Origin: Mucilaginibacter sp. UR6-1
Lineage (GTDB): Bacteria > Bacteroidota > Bacteroidia > Sphingobacteriales > Sphingobacteriaceae
Direction: 5' to 3'
NCBI RefSeq assembly: GCF_020880975.1
Contig: NZ_JAJIWP010000002.1
Location: 1-64,000 of the forward strand
Length of the DNA stretch: 64,000 nt
Positions 34,903-43,364 of this stretch are shown piece after piece; the first letter of the stretch is position 1, and each line of letters opens with the position of its first letter. The notes under the pieces were generated by a model. The model saw only the letters and a list, made by a program, of their open reading frames with translations, did no database searches and was not told the origin of the DNA. A program made the position numbers and the translations under genes.

Positions 34903-37287
34903 TTAAACTTTAAGCTTGAGGGCCGGATTAAAATTAACGGCTCTGGCAATTTGCAGGCAAACCGTAATGGCCACTATGGCGGCTGATATGAACAGCGCAA
35001 TTATAAACGGTACTAAGGAAACATTAACGCGATAAGCAAATGTTTCCAGCCATTGGTTTGTGATGAGGTATGATGCAGGCCATGCTATGGCGTTAGCTAA
35101 TAATACAATGTAAAAGAATGGCTTGCTTAGCGTTACCAGCAGTTGCTTGCCATTTGCGCCAAATACTTTTCTGAGTGCTATCTCTTTTATGCGGAGATGT
35201 ATGGCCTGCGCAGCCGATGCAAAAAAGCCTAAAGAGGCGATAAATATAGCCAATGCCGAAAAACAGGTTAGTACTGAGCGTAACTGCTCCTGCTTTAAAA
35301 AAAGCTGCCCATACAGTTCATCCAAAAAGTGATAGTTAAAGTTATCGCCATCCATTTTGTTAATGTCGCTCCACTGGCGGTTAAGGGTGGTTAGCAGGTT
35401 GGGTATGGCTTTGCTTTCGGCACTTATCATTATTTGTGTTTTTAGTAAGCCACAACCGACATTCATCAGGTATATGGCTGGTTGTACGCTGCCTTCAAAA
35501 CCGTTGGCCTTTACATCCTTTATTACACCTATAACCTTATAATTGCCGCCACAGCCTGATACCACGCTGCCGATAGGATCATTCAATCCCATCGCTTTGG
35601 CCGCTGTTTCGTTGATCACCGCGTGGGCAGAATCAGCCTTAAAGGTTGATGAAAAAAGCTTGCCCTCTTTTACCCCGATATTCAGGGTTTCAAAATAGCC
35701 GTAACCCACCCCAATAGTTTGCATGGAATACGCCTTATTACGCACCCTGTATTCATAGGATGCCGGAATGATGCCGCCGGGTATATTTGATGCCACACTA
35801 ACAGCCTTTACACCCGGAATAGCTTTTATACGATCACTCACCGGGGCGAACTTTGCAGGGTCATTATAAATGGCCAGGTTATCAATATACACCACCTGTT
35901 TGGCGGTAAAGCCTACATTTTCTGATCGCATAAACGTAACCTGCTGACTGATGACGATAAGTGTTATCACAAAACCAATAGCGAACGCAAATTGCAATAC
36001 GGTTATTGAATTTCGTATCCACGAAAAGGTATCGCGGTTGGCAAATTGATTTCCGCGCAGCACCTCTATGGGCTTAAAGCCCGCCATAACCAGTGCCGGG
36101 TAAATGCCCGCTAATAGGGTAAGCAATATTACCGCTGTTAACAGTTGCGCTATAATCTTTATGGTTATGCCTGTAAGTAGCAGATCAACACCTAATAAAT
36201 TGTTAAAATAAGGCAGGCCCATCATCACAACAGCAAACGCTATTGATAAAGCCAACAGGCACTGGAAAAATATCTCTATCAAAAACTGAAAAATGATCTG
36301 CCTTTTTAGCTGACCGTTTACCTTTTTAACGCCAACTTCTTTTGAACGTTTATTTGCCTGTGAAATATAAAGGTTGGTAAAGTTTACACCGGTTACTATC
36401 AGTATAATCAATGCTAAAATAATGAGGCTTTTTACAATCTGATCATTAGCATGCGAGCTATAATGGGGCTTTAAGTGCAGGTTTTTAAGCGGATCTAAAT
36501 AAATAGCGGGCTTAGCTGAGCTGAGGGTTAAGGCTTCTTTAGCTACCTGGCTACTATCGGCCATGGCCGCTGCTTTATATATTCTGTCAATCTTTTTTGA
36601 GAGTAAGGCTACATCGGCATTGGGCTTTACCAATAAATAGGTTTGATAGATCTGGTTGGCGTAGCTTTGATCCTTGCCCTGCGTTATATCCTCGCTAAAA
36701 CCGATGCAATCAAAATTCAGATTGGTATTTCCGGGCGCGTCTTCGGCCACACCTGCTATGGTCATGGGCATGCCTGATTTGGAGATCATGTTCACGGTTT
36801 TGTTTTGAACATTGCTGTCGCCCGGAAAAAGTATGCTGGCTGTATGTTTTGATAGCAGTATGGTAGGTGTGGCGCTGTTGGGGTTAAGATTAAAGCCTTT
36901 GGGTTTAATGCCTAAAATTTTGGCTATGGAATAATCTGCACCAACCCATTTTTTAATCAGGAAACGCCCGGATGAGGTATGAAATGGTAACTGAAACAAT
37001 GCTGTATTCATTCTGCCGGTTTCTTCAACTTCGGGGCACTGACTTTTTATTTCTGCCGCCAGTTTACCCGGAGTGTAGGGCGATGGCCCATTAGGCATTT
37101 CACGCTCTACTAAATAAATGCGGTTAATATTATTATTCCATTTATCGTAGCCGGTTTCGTTATCAACATACAGCATTACAAAAATAAACGCCGCCAAACC
37201 CAACGCCAAACCGGCGATGTTTAAAAAGTTATACCATTTGCCTTTTAAAAAAGTCCGGAGCGCGATTTTTATGTCAAGATGGGTCAT
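34903..37287 (-). CDS. FtsX/MacB-type ABC transporter permease
   Basis: A 794-residue permease with two MacB_PCD periplasmic domains. The first helix is near 21-43 (FLNIAGLALGLAAFIFVMLY), then a large periplasmic domain to about 285, a four-helix bundle (about 286-450), a second periplasmic domain and three C-terminal helices from about 680. This duplicated layout is common in Bacteroidota and often tied to antimicrobial-peptide export or envelope stress. No ATPase gene is adjacent, so its partner must lie elsewhere. Confidence 0.88.
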   Translation of the reverse strand: MTHLDIKIALRTFLKGKWYNFLNIAGLALGLAAFIFVMLYVDNETGYDKWNNNINRIYLVEREMPNGPSPYTPGKLAAEIKSQCPEVEETGRMNTALFQLPFHTSSGRFLIKKWVGADYSIAKILGIKPKGFNLNPNSATPTILLSKHTASILFPGDSNVQNKTVNMISKSGMPMTIAGVAEDAPGNTNLNFDCIGFSEDITQGKDQSYANQIYQTYLLVKPNADVALLSKKIDRIYKAAAMADSSQVAKEALTLSSAKPAIYLDPLKNLHLKPHYSSHANDQIVKSLIILALIILIVTGVNFTNLYISQANKRSKEVGVKKVNGQLKRQIIFQFLIEIFFQCLLALSIAFAVVMMGLPYFNNLLGVDLLLTGITIKIIAQLLTAVILLTLLAGIYPALVMAGFKPIEVLRGNQFANRDTFSWIRNSITVLQFAFAIGFVITLIVISQQVTFMRSENVGFTAKQVVYIDNLAIYNDPAKFAPVSDRIKAIPGVKAVSVASNIPGGIIPASYEYRVRNKAYSMQTIGVGYGYFETLNIGVKEGKLFSSTFKADSAHAVINETAAKAMGLNDPIGSVVSGCGGNYKVIGVIKDVKANGFEGSVQPAIYLMNVGCGLLKTQIMISAESKAIPNLLTTLNRQWSDINKMDGDNFNYHFLDELYGQLFLKQEQLRSVLTCFSALAIFIASLGFFASAAQAIHLRIKEIALRKVFGANGKQLLVTLSKPFFYIVLLANAIAWPASYLITNQWLETFAYRVNVSLVPFIIALFISAAIVAITVCLQIARAVNFNPALKLKV

Positions 37288-37475
37288 GGGCAGATCAGTA
37301 AAGGTTAGCTAACACTTAAAAAGGTACATATTTTAAGCCAATATATAAATTGCTATAATTCAGTTATCTACGTATTTTATTGCTGTGCGATAATGAAACA
37401 CTGCGTTCGTTTTTATTGCAAATGTTGTTTTGTGCAGATGTAACAACTATTATCAATATTGTATGTTATCACTGC

Positions 37476-37946
37476 GTGAAAACTTACACTTTAATATGGG
37501 AGCAGGCCATCCCGATCTCACATGCCGAGGCATGGGACTTTTTTTCGTCGCCGCTTAATTTAGCTAAGATCACCCCGCAAGGCATGGGCTTCGTCATCAC
37601 GTCAGACTATACAGAGCATACCAAGATGTACGAGGGTATGCTGATCTCCTACAATATATCGCCCTTGTTCGGCATAAAAATGCGTTGGACGACCGAGATA
37701 ACCCACATTGCCGACGATAAAAGCTATTTTATTGATGAGCAGCGTTTCGGGCCGTACGCCATGTGGCACCACGAACATCATTTTAAAGAAGTTGAAGGCG
37801 GCATACACATGACTGACAAGCTGACTTACGCTATACCTTACGGCGCGGTAGGTACCATAGCCAACAAAGTATTGGTACATAAAAAAGTGAACCAGATATT
37901 CAGCCACCGCGAAAAAGCGATTGAAAAAATGTTTGGTAAGCTTTAA
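37476..37946 (+). CDS. SRPBCC-domain protein
   Basis: A 156-residue protein of the START/SRPBCC ligand-binding fold, starting VKTYTLIWEQAIPISHAEAW. Hydrophobic strands and the C-terminal helix (HREKAIEKMFGKL) fit the helix-grip fold. Relatives are annotated as cyclase/dehydrase or cell-division-inhibitor-like; the ligand is unknown. The GTG at 37476 is chosen because upstream codons to 37380 give a Cys-rich leader with no similarity to the fold. Confidence 0.75.
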   Translation: MKTYTLIWEQAIPISHAEAWDFFSSPLNLAKITPQGMGFVITSDYTEHTKMYEGMLISYNISPLFGIKMRWTTEITHIADDKSYFIDEQRFGPYAMWHHEHHFKEVEGGIHMTDKLTYAIPYGAVGTIANKVLVHKKVNQIFSHREKAIEKMFGKL

Positions 37947-37947
37947 T

Positions 37948-39177
37948 CTATTTGATCAGTACTGATTTGTTTTCGGGGTTCTTTTTGGGATTTTTTATCA
38001 AAAAGTCAGATTTGCGGATGTAATGGTTCAGCGGCTCCTCAACAAGTTTAAACAGGATGATGGAGATGATGTTCAATATTACAAAAGCATATAAAAGGTT
38101 GATCGGGTCATTTTCAAAAGGCGAGTACCAGTCTTTACCCCATTTGTCGTATAGTTCAAAAGCATAATCATTGGCGTGGTTAAACCAGCCATGCAGCAGG
38201 TTATACATCCAGCCCAGGTGTATCAGGTAAAATATGTATGAGCTTTTGCCCAGTAGCTCAACAAATTTATTTGCCAGTATTTTTTTGAGAATGGTAGTTT
38301 CGGTAAGCAGCCCGTAAAAAAACAAAGCTATGCAAACTGGCAACAGGTAGTTATTAGTAAAAATACCTATCGGGCTTTGCAGGCCGGTAGGCCAGCCCTT
38401 TGCCGGGGTTTGCAAGGCCATAATATAAACACACGCAAACATCAGGAATAAGCCGAGGTACGAGTACCTGATCCTGGTTTTACGCACAAAGCCCTTGCCC
38501 AAAACATACAGGGCCAGTTGCATCCCTACAAAAAACTCAAAGCATCGCCCTAAAAAGGTAAACAGCATCATAAAAGTGAAGTTGCCGAAAAAGCCAAACC
38601 AATCTACCCGGCTAAATACAACCACCAACAGCGCCCCAAAACCGGTTATAATGGCCGGTTGCAGCCAAAATTTGCGGTACCGCTGCATAATAAAAAAGGC
38701 GAACGGCGCCGAAAAGTAAAAGCACTCCTCAACCGTGAGCGACCAGCCCTGGGCGATGCCTGTATCCCAAAAATTATAAAAAAAGCCGCGCACAAAGGTG
38801 ATGTTCATGGCCAGCATGGCATATGGGTTGTAGCCCTTGGTAATGCTTTCATCGCCGGTGGCAAAAAAATATAAGAACGCGCCAACGGTTAGCAGGGCGT
38901 ACATAGGGTATATGCGCGCTACCCGATTTTTTAAGTATTGCTTAAACCAATCTTTGGTTAAATGGAAGTTATTATAATATCGATAAGTGATCAAAAAACC
39001 TGATAAAACAAAGAAGATGGTTACCCCAATGTGGAATTCGCCAAAGAAGCGTTGCCCAATTTGGGAAAAATTTTCACCAAAAACGTAGAAATAATGGGAT
39101 ACAAATACAAGATAGGCAGCCAGCGCGCGTACGCCGGTTAACGCCGGAAAATAGTTTTGCAAGCGGTTTTGTGACAA
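37948..39177 (-). CDS. acyltransferase family 3 (OafA-like)
   Basis: A 409-residue integral membrane protein with ten or so helices. It begins with the family motif LTGVRALAAYLVFVSHYFYV near 13-32, whose Arg and His are needed for acyl transfer, and has the EECFYFSAPFAF region near 152. These enzymes O-acetylate polysaccharides, lipid A or peptidoglycan at the membrane. It could act on the surface glycan made by the 46-53 kb cluster; that is inference. The start is a TTG; no ATG is nearby. Confidence 0.87.
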   Translation of the reverse strand: MSQNRLQNYFPALTGVRALAAYLVFVSHYFYVFGENFSQIGQRFFGEFHIGVTIFFVLSGFLITYRYYNNFHLTKDWFKQYLKNRVARIYPMYALLTVGAFLYFFATGDESITKGYNPYAMLAMNITFVRGFFYNFWDTGIAQGWSLTVEECFYFSAPFAFFIMQRYRKFWLQPAIITGFGALLVVVFSRVDWFGFFGNFTFMMLFTFLGRCFEFFVGMQLALYVLGKGFVRKTRIRYSYLGLFLMFACVYIMALQTPAKGWPTGLQSPIGIFTNNYLLPVCIALFFYGLLTETTILKKILANKFVELLGKSSYIFYLIHLGWMYNLLHGWFNHANDYAFELYDKWGKDWYSPFENDPINLLYAFVILNIISIILFKLVEEPLNHYIRKSDFLIKNPKKNPENKSVLIK

Positions 39178-39453
39178 AGCGATACTTTATTTAGGGTTTA
39201 CGCCAATAGTTTAAGTAACTAATGCCGCAAACGAAGTACCATAAAATAATCTGGCATTGTTTTTACTGGCGCGCCTGGGCACTCACCCCGCCTTCGCTTC
39301 GCTGGGCACCCCCTCTCTACTTAACGTAGAGAGGGAGTTTACATGTCGCAAATTATCAATTAAATAAGTAAAGAACCCCTCTTTGTAAACTGAAAGGGGC
39401 AGGGGTGAGTAATTTTAAATTTCCCTCTTTGCGCAGCAGACAGGGTGAGTCAT
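39178..39453. repeat. gap with CCCTCTCT-family repeats
   Basis: Copies of the CCCTCT hairpin family lie at 39311-39335 (CCCTCTCTAC with GTAGAGAGGG), 39376-39410 (diverged hairpin with GCAGGGGTGAGT) and 39421-39450 (GCGCAGCAGACAGGGTGAGT). No gene is visible. Confidence 0.6.
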
Positions 39454-40398
39454 TTACAATGCCGAACCCTGTATCACGCCTCTGTCTAAAATCTTTTTAT
39501 CAATGTAATATTGTATCTCCGATTTTTTGAGCTGCCAGTTAGGGGCTATAAGTAACTCACGGTCGCTTAGGCCAAACAGGCGCTGTACCACCACATCCGG
39601 GCGAACTATAGGCAACAGCTCACATAAAAATTCGGCATAATCATCAAGCGTAAATAACTTGAAAGGGTCGCGTTTATATTTAACGCCCATTACCGAGCCT
39701 TCAACAATATGCAGGTGATGGAATTTTACGAACTTTATTTGTGGGTGGCGGTTTATCTCGTCGGCATAGCGCAGCATCATTTCACGCGTTTCCCACGGGA
39801 AGCCAAAAATGGTGTGCACACAAATATCCAGCTTGCTGTTCTCCACCAGTTTCAGGGCATTCAGTAAATCCTCATGCGTACAGCCACGATTGATCTGGTT
39901 AAGTGTATCGTTATAGATGGATTCCATACCCATCTCCAGGTCAACATCAAAGCGGTCGGTATAGCTTTCAAGCAAGGCTATCTTTTCAGCATCGATACAG
40001 TCGGGGCGGGTACCTACGGATAGGCCAACAATATTTTCGGTATTGATGCTCAACGCCTCATCATACATCATTTTTAAATAATGCGTAGGGGCGTAGGTAT
40101 TGGTGTTGGGCTGAAAGTAGATAATGAACTTATCGGCCTTATTGCCTTTTATGGCGCGCTCCATGCCTTGCTCCACCTGCTCGCGCAGGTTGGGCGTACT
40201 GCGAGATACTGATGGCGTGAACGAATCGACATTACAATACGTGCAACCGCCATAGCCCTTTGAGCCATCGCGGTTAGGGCAGGTAAAACCACCGTCAACA
40301 ATTACCTTGAACACACGCTGCCCGTCATATTTTTCGCGCAGCCACGCACCGTAATTATTGTATCCTTTAAATCCTTGTTTTACTTCTGCTGTTTCCAC
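39454..40398 (-). CDS. TIGR01212-type radical SAM protein (YhcC-like)
   Basis: A 314-residue radical SAM enzyme. The cluster-binding cysteines lie in CPNRDGSKGYGGCTYC near 39-54 (CX11CX2C spacing). FIIYFQPNTNTYAP near 93 and VGLSVGTRPDCID near 125-137 are typical of this family. It would cleave SAM to a 5'-deoxyadenosyl radical; the substrate is unknown. It starts at GTG. Confidence 0.88.
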   Translation of the reverse strand: METAEVKQGFKGYNNYGAWLREKYDGQRVFKVIVDGGFTCPNRDGSKGYGGCTYCNVDSFTPSVSRSTPNLREQVEQGMERAIKGNKADKFIIYFQPNTNTYAPTHYLKMMYDEALSINTENIVGLSVGTRPDCIDAEKIALLESYTDRFDVDLEMGMESIYNDTLNQINRGCTHEDLLNALKLVENSKLDICVHTIFGFPWETREMMLRYADEINRHPQIKFVKFHHLHIVEGSVMGVKYKRDPFKLFTLDDYAEFLCELLPIVRPDVVVQRLFGLSDRELLIAPNWQLKKSEIQYYIDKKILDRGVIQGSAL

Positions 40399-40515
40399 TT
40401 ATCTATATTGCAACGTAAATTAATGTAAGTTACAAAGATACGAATAATGCTTTGATGATACAGGCGCTTAAAATAATGGCAATGTCTGTAAATGAAAATT
40501 ATTTAATTTGCCGCC

Positions 40516-41085
40516 ATGCTTAACCACATCGAAGAAGATAAAACATTTACCGGCCTTACAACCCTTGCCGGCCTGGCGCAAACCTTTGATAACTGTAAGT
40601 TTATTGACTGCGATATGCCGGGTGCCGATCTGTCAAGCATCACTTTTATTAACTGCCGTTTTGAGCAGTGCGACCTTGAAAGGGCCGTGATCTTTAAAAC
40701 CGGTTTTCAGGATGCTTTTTTTAAGGATTGTAATGTTAACGGTGTGGATTTTAGTAAGGCACTCGATTTTTTGTTCGGAGTAAGTTTTGAGGGATGCACG
40801 CTTAATAACGTTATCTTATACAAAAAGAAAAATAAGGGTGGGCGGTTTACTGATTGTTTGTTAAAGGAAGCTGACCTGACCGAGTGCGACCTGACTGATG
40901 CCTTATTTGCCAACTGCGATCTGCACCGTGCTGTTTTTAGCTATACAATTCTCAAAAATGCCGATCTGCGTACCTCCTATAATTACATCATCGATCCGGA
41001 TGAGAACACGCTGAAAAAGACCCGCTTTTCGGTACATGGTTTGCCGGGATTACTGGCTAAATACGATCTCAGGATAGAGGGATAA
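40516..41085 (+). CDS. pentapeptide-repeat protein
   Basis: A 189-residue right-handed quadrilateral beta-helix protein. Pentapeptide-like repeats run through about 26-150 (FDNCKFIDCDMPGADLSS, FTDCLLKEADLTECDLTDAL), with a non-repeat C-terminal tail (HGLPGLLAKYDLRIEG). Relatives include Qnr and MfpA, which mimic DNA and protect gyrase, but this tail does not match Qnr. The function is unknown. A weak -7 element TTAATTTG lies six bases before the start codon. Confidence 0.85.
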   Translation: MLNHIEEDKTFTGLTTLAGLAQTFDNCKFIDCDMPGADLSSITFINCRFEQCDLERAVIFKTGFQDAFFKDCNVNGVDFSKALDFLFGVSFEGCTLNNVILYKKKNKGGRFTDCLLKEADLTECDLTDALFANCDLHRAVFSYTILKNADLRTSYNYIIDPDENTLKKTRFSVHGLPGLLAKYDLRIEG

Positions 41086-41163
41086 ATTTTACCGCACATG
41101 GTAACATATTGCAAAATATTACGTCAATTAGTAGATATATTAAATAACTGAACCTATTTTATT

Positions 41164-43206
41164 ATGAAGTTAACACATTGGGCAATGCTTGCCTCGGTTG
41201 CTGTTTCGGCGGCGGCCTGTAACTCAAACAAAAAGGACGCTACCAGCGAACCACCCGCGCGTACCGTTTTCTTTGACAAAACCGCCATGGACACCACCGT
41301 TAAGCCGGGCGACGACTTTTTTATGTATGCCGGTGGTAACTGGATGAAAAAGACCAAAATTCCACCATCAGAAACGGGTTGGGGGTCATTTTACACCCTG
41401 TATGATGATAACCAGAAAAATCTGCATCAGATACTTGAAGCCATTGCCAAGCAAGGTAATGAGCAAGGCAGCACTGAGCAAAAGGTAGGTGATTTGTACA
41501 CCAGCGGTATGGATACCGTTGCTATGGAGAAACTGGGCTTTGACCCGGTAAAACCACTGCTTGCCAAAGTAAAGGCGGTTAAAGATCATAAAGAACTATT
41601 AGCCCTGGCTGCTGATGGTTACAAGGATGGCGATGGCTTTTTATTAGGTTTTTATGTATCGCCTGATGATAAGGAAAGCAGTAAAAACGTGGCCCACTTT
41701 GATCAGGCCGGCTTAAACCTGCCCAATCGCGATTATTATTTTGATAAGGATAAAGAAGCTATCCGCAAGGCTTATGTAAAATACATTGCCAAACTGTTTG
41801 AATACACCGGCGAAGCCCCGGCCAATGCCGCTAAAAAAGCTGAGAGCATTCTGGCGCTGGAAACGGCCATCGCTAAATCTCACCGTACTCCGGTTGAGCT
41901 GCGCGATCCTAATGCCAATTATAATAAACTTGCCGTGGCTGATCTGCAAAAAGCTGTACCTGATATTGATTTGAAGGATGTGTTTACCCGTATGCAGCTA
42001 AGCACCGATACCGTATTGGTTGGCCAGCCCGATTATTACAAGGCGCTAAACGGTTTACTTAAATCTCAGCCTATTGATGTTTGGAAAGATAAGCTTGCCT
42101 TTAACGTACTTAACGGTGCTGCCGGCGATCTGAGTAAAAAATTCAGGGATGCACGGTTTGATTTTTTTGGACGAACATTATATGGCCAAAAGGAGCAAAA
42201 AGAGCGTTGGAAAAATATGGCATCGCAGGTTGATGGCGGCCTGGGCGAGTTGCTTGGTCAGCTTTACGTTGAAAAATACTTCACACCTGATGCTAAGGAT
42301 CGCATGCTTAAACTGGTAAATAACCTGCAGGCGGTGTATAAAGACCGTATTGAAAAGCTGGACTGGATGAGCCCTGAAACTAAGAAAAAGGCGCTCGAAA
42401 AACTTAATTCGTTTGTTAAGAAGATTGGCTATCCTGACAAATGGAAGAATTACGATGATGTAGAGATCAGCAAGGATGCTTATTACAAAAACCTGCAATC
42501 AATAGCCAGGCACGACTATAAGGAAATGATTGCTAAGGTGAACAAACCGGTTGACAAAACTGAGTGGGGGATGACGCCGCCTACGGTTAACGCTTATTAC
42601 AACCCATCGTTTAACGAGATAGTTTTCCCGGCAGGTATCCTGCAGTTTCCGTTCTTTGATAAGAACGCTGATGATGCCATTAACTATGGCGCTATCGGTG
42701 CGGTTATCGGCCACGAAATGACCCACGGTTTCGATGATCAGGGTCGCCAGTACGATGCTCAGGGCAACCTGAAGGATTGGTGGACTGCCGCCGACGCGTC
42801 TAAATTTAAGAGCAAAGTGCAGATCATGATCGATCAGTATAACGGCTACACCGTACTTAACGGTTTGCATGTTAACGGCAGCCTTACCCAGGGCGAAAAC
42901 CTGGCTGATATTGGCGGTGTTGCCATTGCTTACCAGGCATTTAAAAATACCGGGCAGGGCAAAGGCGATAAAAAGATTGACGGCTTTACGCCCGATCAGC
43001 GTTTCTTCCTGTCATACGCCCAGGTATGGCGCATAAAAAGCAGTGATGAAACCATGCGTGTACGCATCAGTTCTGACCCGCACTCGCCTGAAATGTTCCG
43101 TGTAAACGGCGTGCTGGCAAATACCCCGGCATTCTACAAAGCCTTTAACGTGAAACCCGGCGATAAAATGTATCGTGCCGAAAAAGATCAGGTTAAGGTT
43201 TGGTAA
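41164..43206 (+). CDS. M13 family metallopeptidase, lipoprotein
   Basis: A 680-residue neprilysin/PepO-like zinc endopeptidase. The lipobox is AAAC near residue 20, so it is membrane-anchored outside the inner membrane. The zinc motif is VIGHEMTHGFDDQG near 516-529, and the third ligand and its neighbour lie in GENLADIGGVAI near 578-589. VNAYYNPSFNEIVFPAGIL near 475-493 is the conserved substrate-binding region. It ends 6 bases before a dispersed repeat. Confidence 0.93.
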   Translation: MKLTHWAMLASVAVSAAACNSNKKDATSEPPARTVFFDKTAMDTTVKPGDDFFMYAGGNWMKKTKIPPSETGWGSFYTLYDDNQKNLHQILEAIAKQGNEQGSTEQKVGDLYTSGMDTVAMEKLGFDPVKPLLAKVKAVKDHKELLALAADGYKDGDGFLLGFYVSPDDKESSKNVAHFDQAGLNLPNRDYYFDKDKEAIRKAYVKYIAKLFEYTGEAPANAAKKAESILALETAIAKSHRTPVELRDPNANYNKLAVADLQKAVPDIDLKDVFTRMQLSTDTVLVGQPDYYKALNGLLKSQPIDVWKDKLAFNVLNGAAGDLSKKFRDARFDFFGRTLYGQKEQKERWKNMASQVDGGLGELLGQLYVEKYFTPDAKDRMLKLVNNLQAVYKDRIEKLDWMSPETKKKALEKLNSFVKKIGYPDKWKNYDDVEISKDAYYKNLQSIARHDYKEMIAKVNKPVDKTEWGMTPPTVNAYYNPSFNEIVFPAGILQFPFFDKNADDAINYGAIGAVIGHEMTHGFDDQGRQYDAQGNLKDWWTAADASKFKSKVQIMIDQYNGYTVLNGLHVNGSLTQGENLADIGGVAIAYQAFKNTGQGKGDKKIDGFTPDQRFFLSYAQVWRIKSSDETMRVRISSDPHSPEMFRVNGVLANTPAFYKAFNVKPGDKMYRAEKDQVKVW

Positions 43207-43246
43207 ACCTCACCCTAATCCTCTCCTAAGGAGAGGGAACTTTAAA
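43206..43246. repeat. CCTCTCCTAAGGAGAGG repeat after the M13 peptidase
   Basis: A 17-base palindrome at 43220-43236 within ACCTCACCCTAATCC...GGAACTTTAAAA. A diverged copy with the same order follows recG at 59047-59084. In both cases the repeat begins right at the stop codon, so it may act as a 3' end hairpin. Confidence 0.65.
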
Positions 43247-43249
43247 ACC

Positions 43250-43331
43250 CGTCATTGCGAGGTACGAAGCAATCTCTTTTATCTAAGCTAATTAAGTCGC
43301 TTCAGAGATTGCTTCGTGCCTCGCAATGACG
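43250..43331. repeat. 28-base inverted repeat, GTCATTGCGAGG family
   Basis: Arms at 43250-43277 and 43304-43331 are reverse complements with one G-T mismatch, around a 26-base AT-rich spacer. The core CATTGCGAGG and GAAGCAATCTC resemble a dispersed intergenic repeat found in many bacterial phyla, probably a MITE or REP-type element mobilised by a trans-acting transposase. Confidence 0.85.
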
Positions 43332-43364
43332 TAAATAAGGATGAAATAAATAGTTAGGGAGAAT

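Noticed and set aside
37380-37475. An N-terminal extension of the SRPBCC protein
   Set aside because: The extra 32 residues are Cys-rich and non-native-looking; the GTG at 37476 fits the start of the fold.
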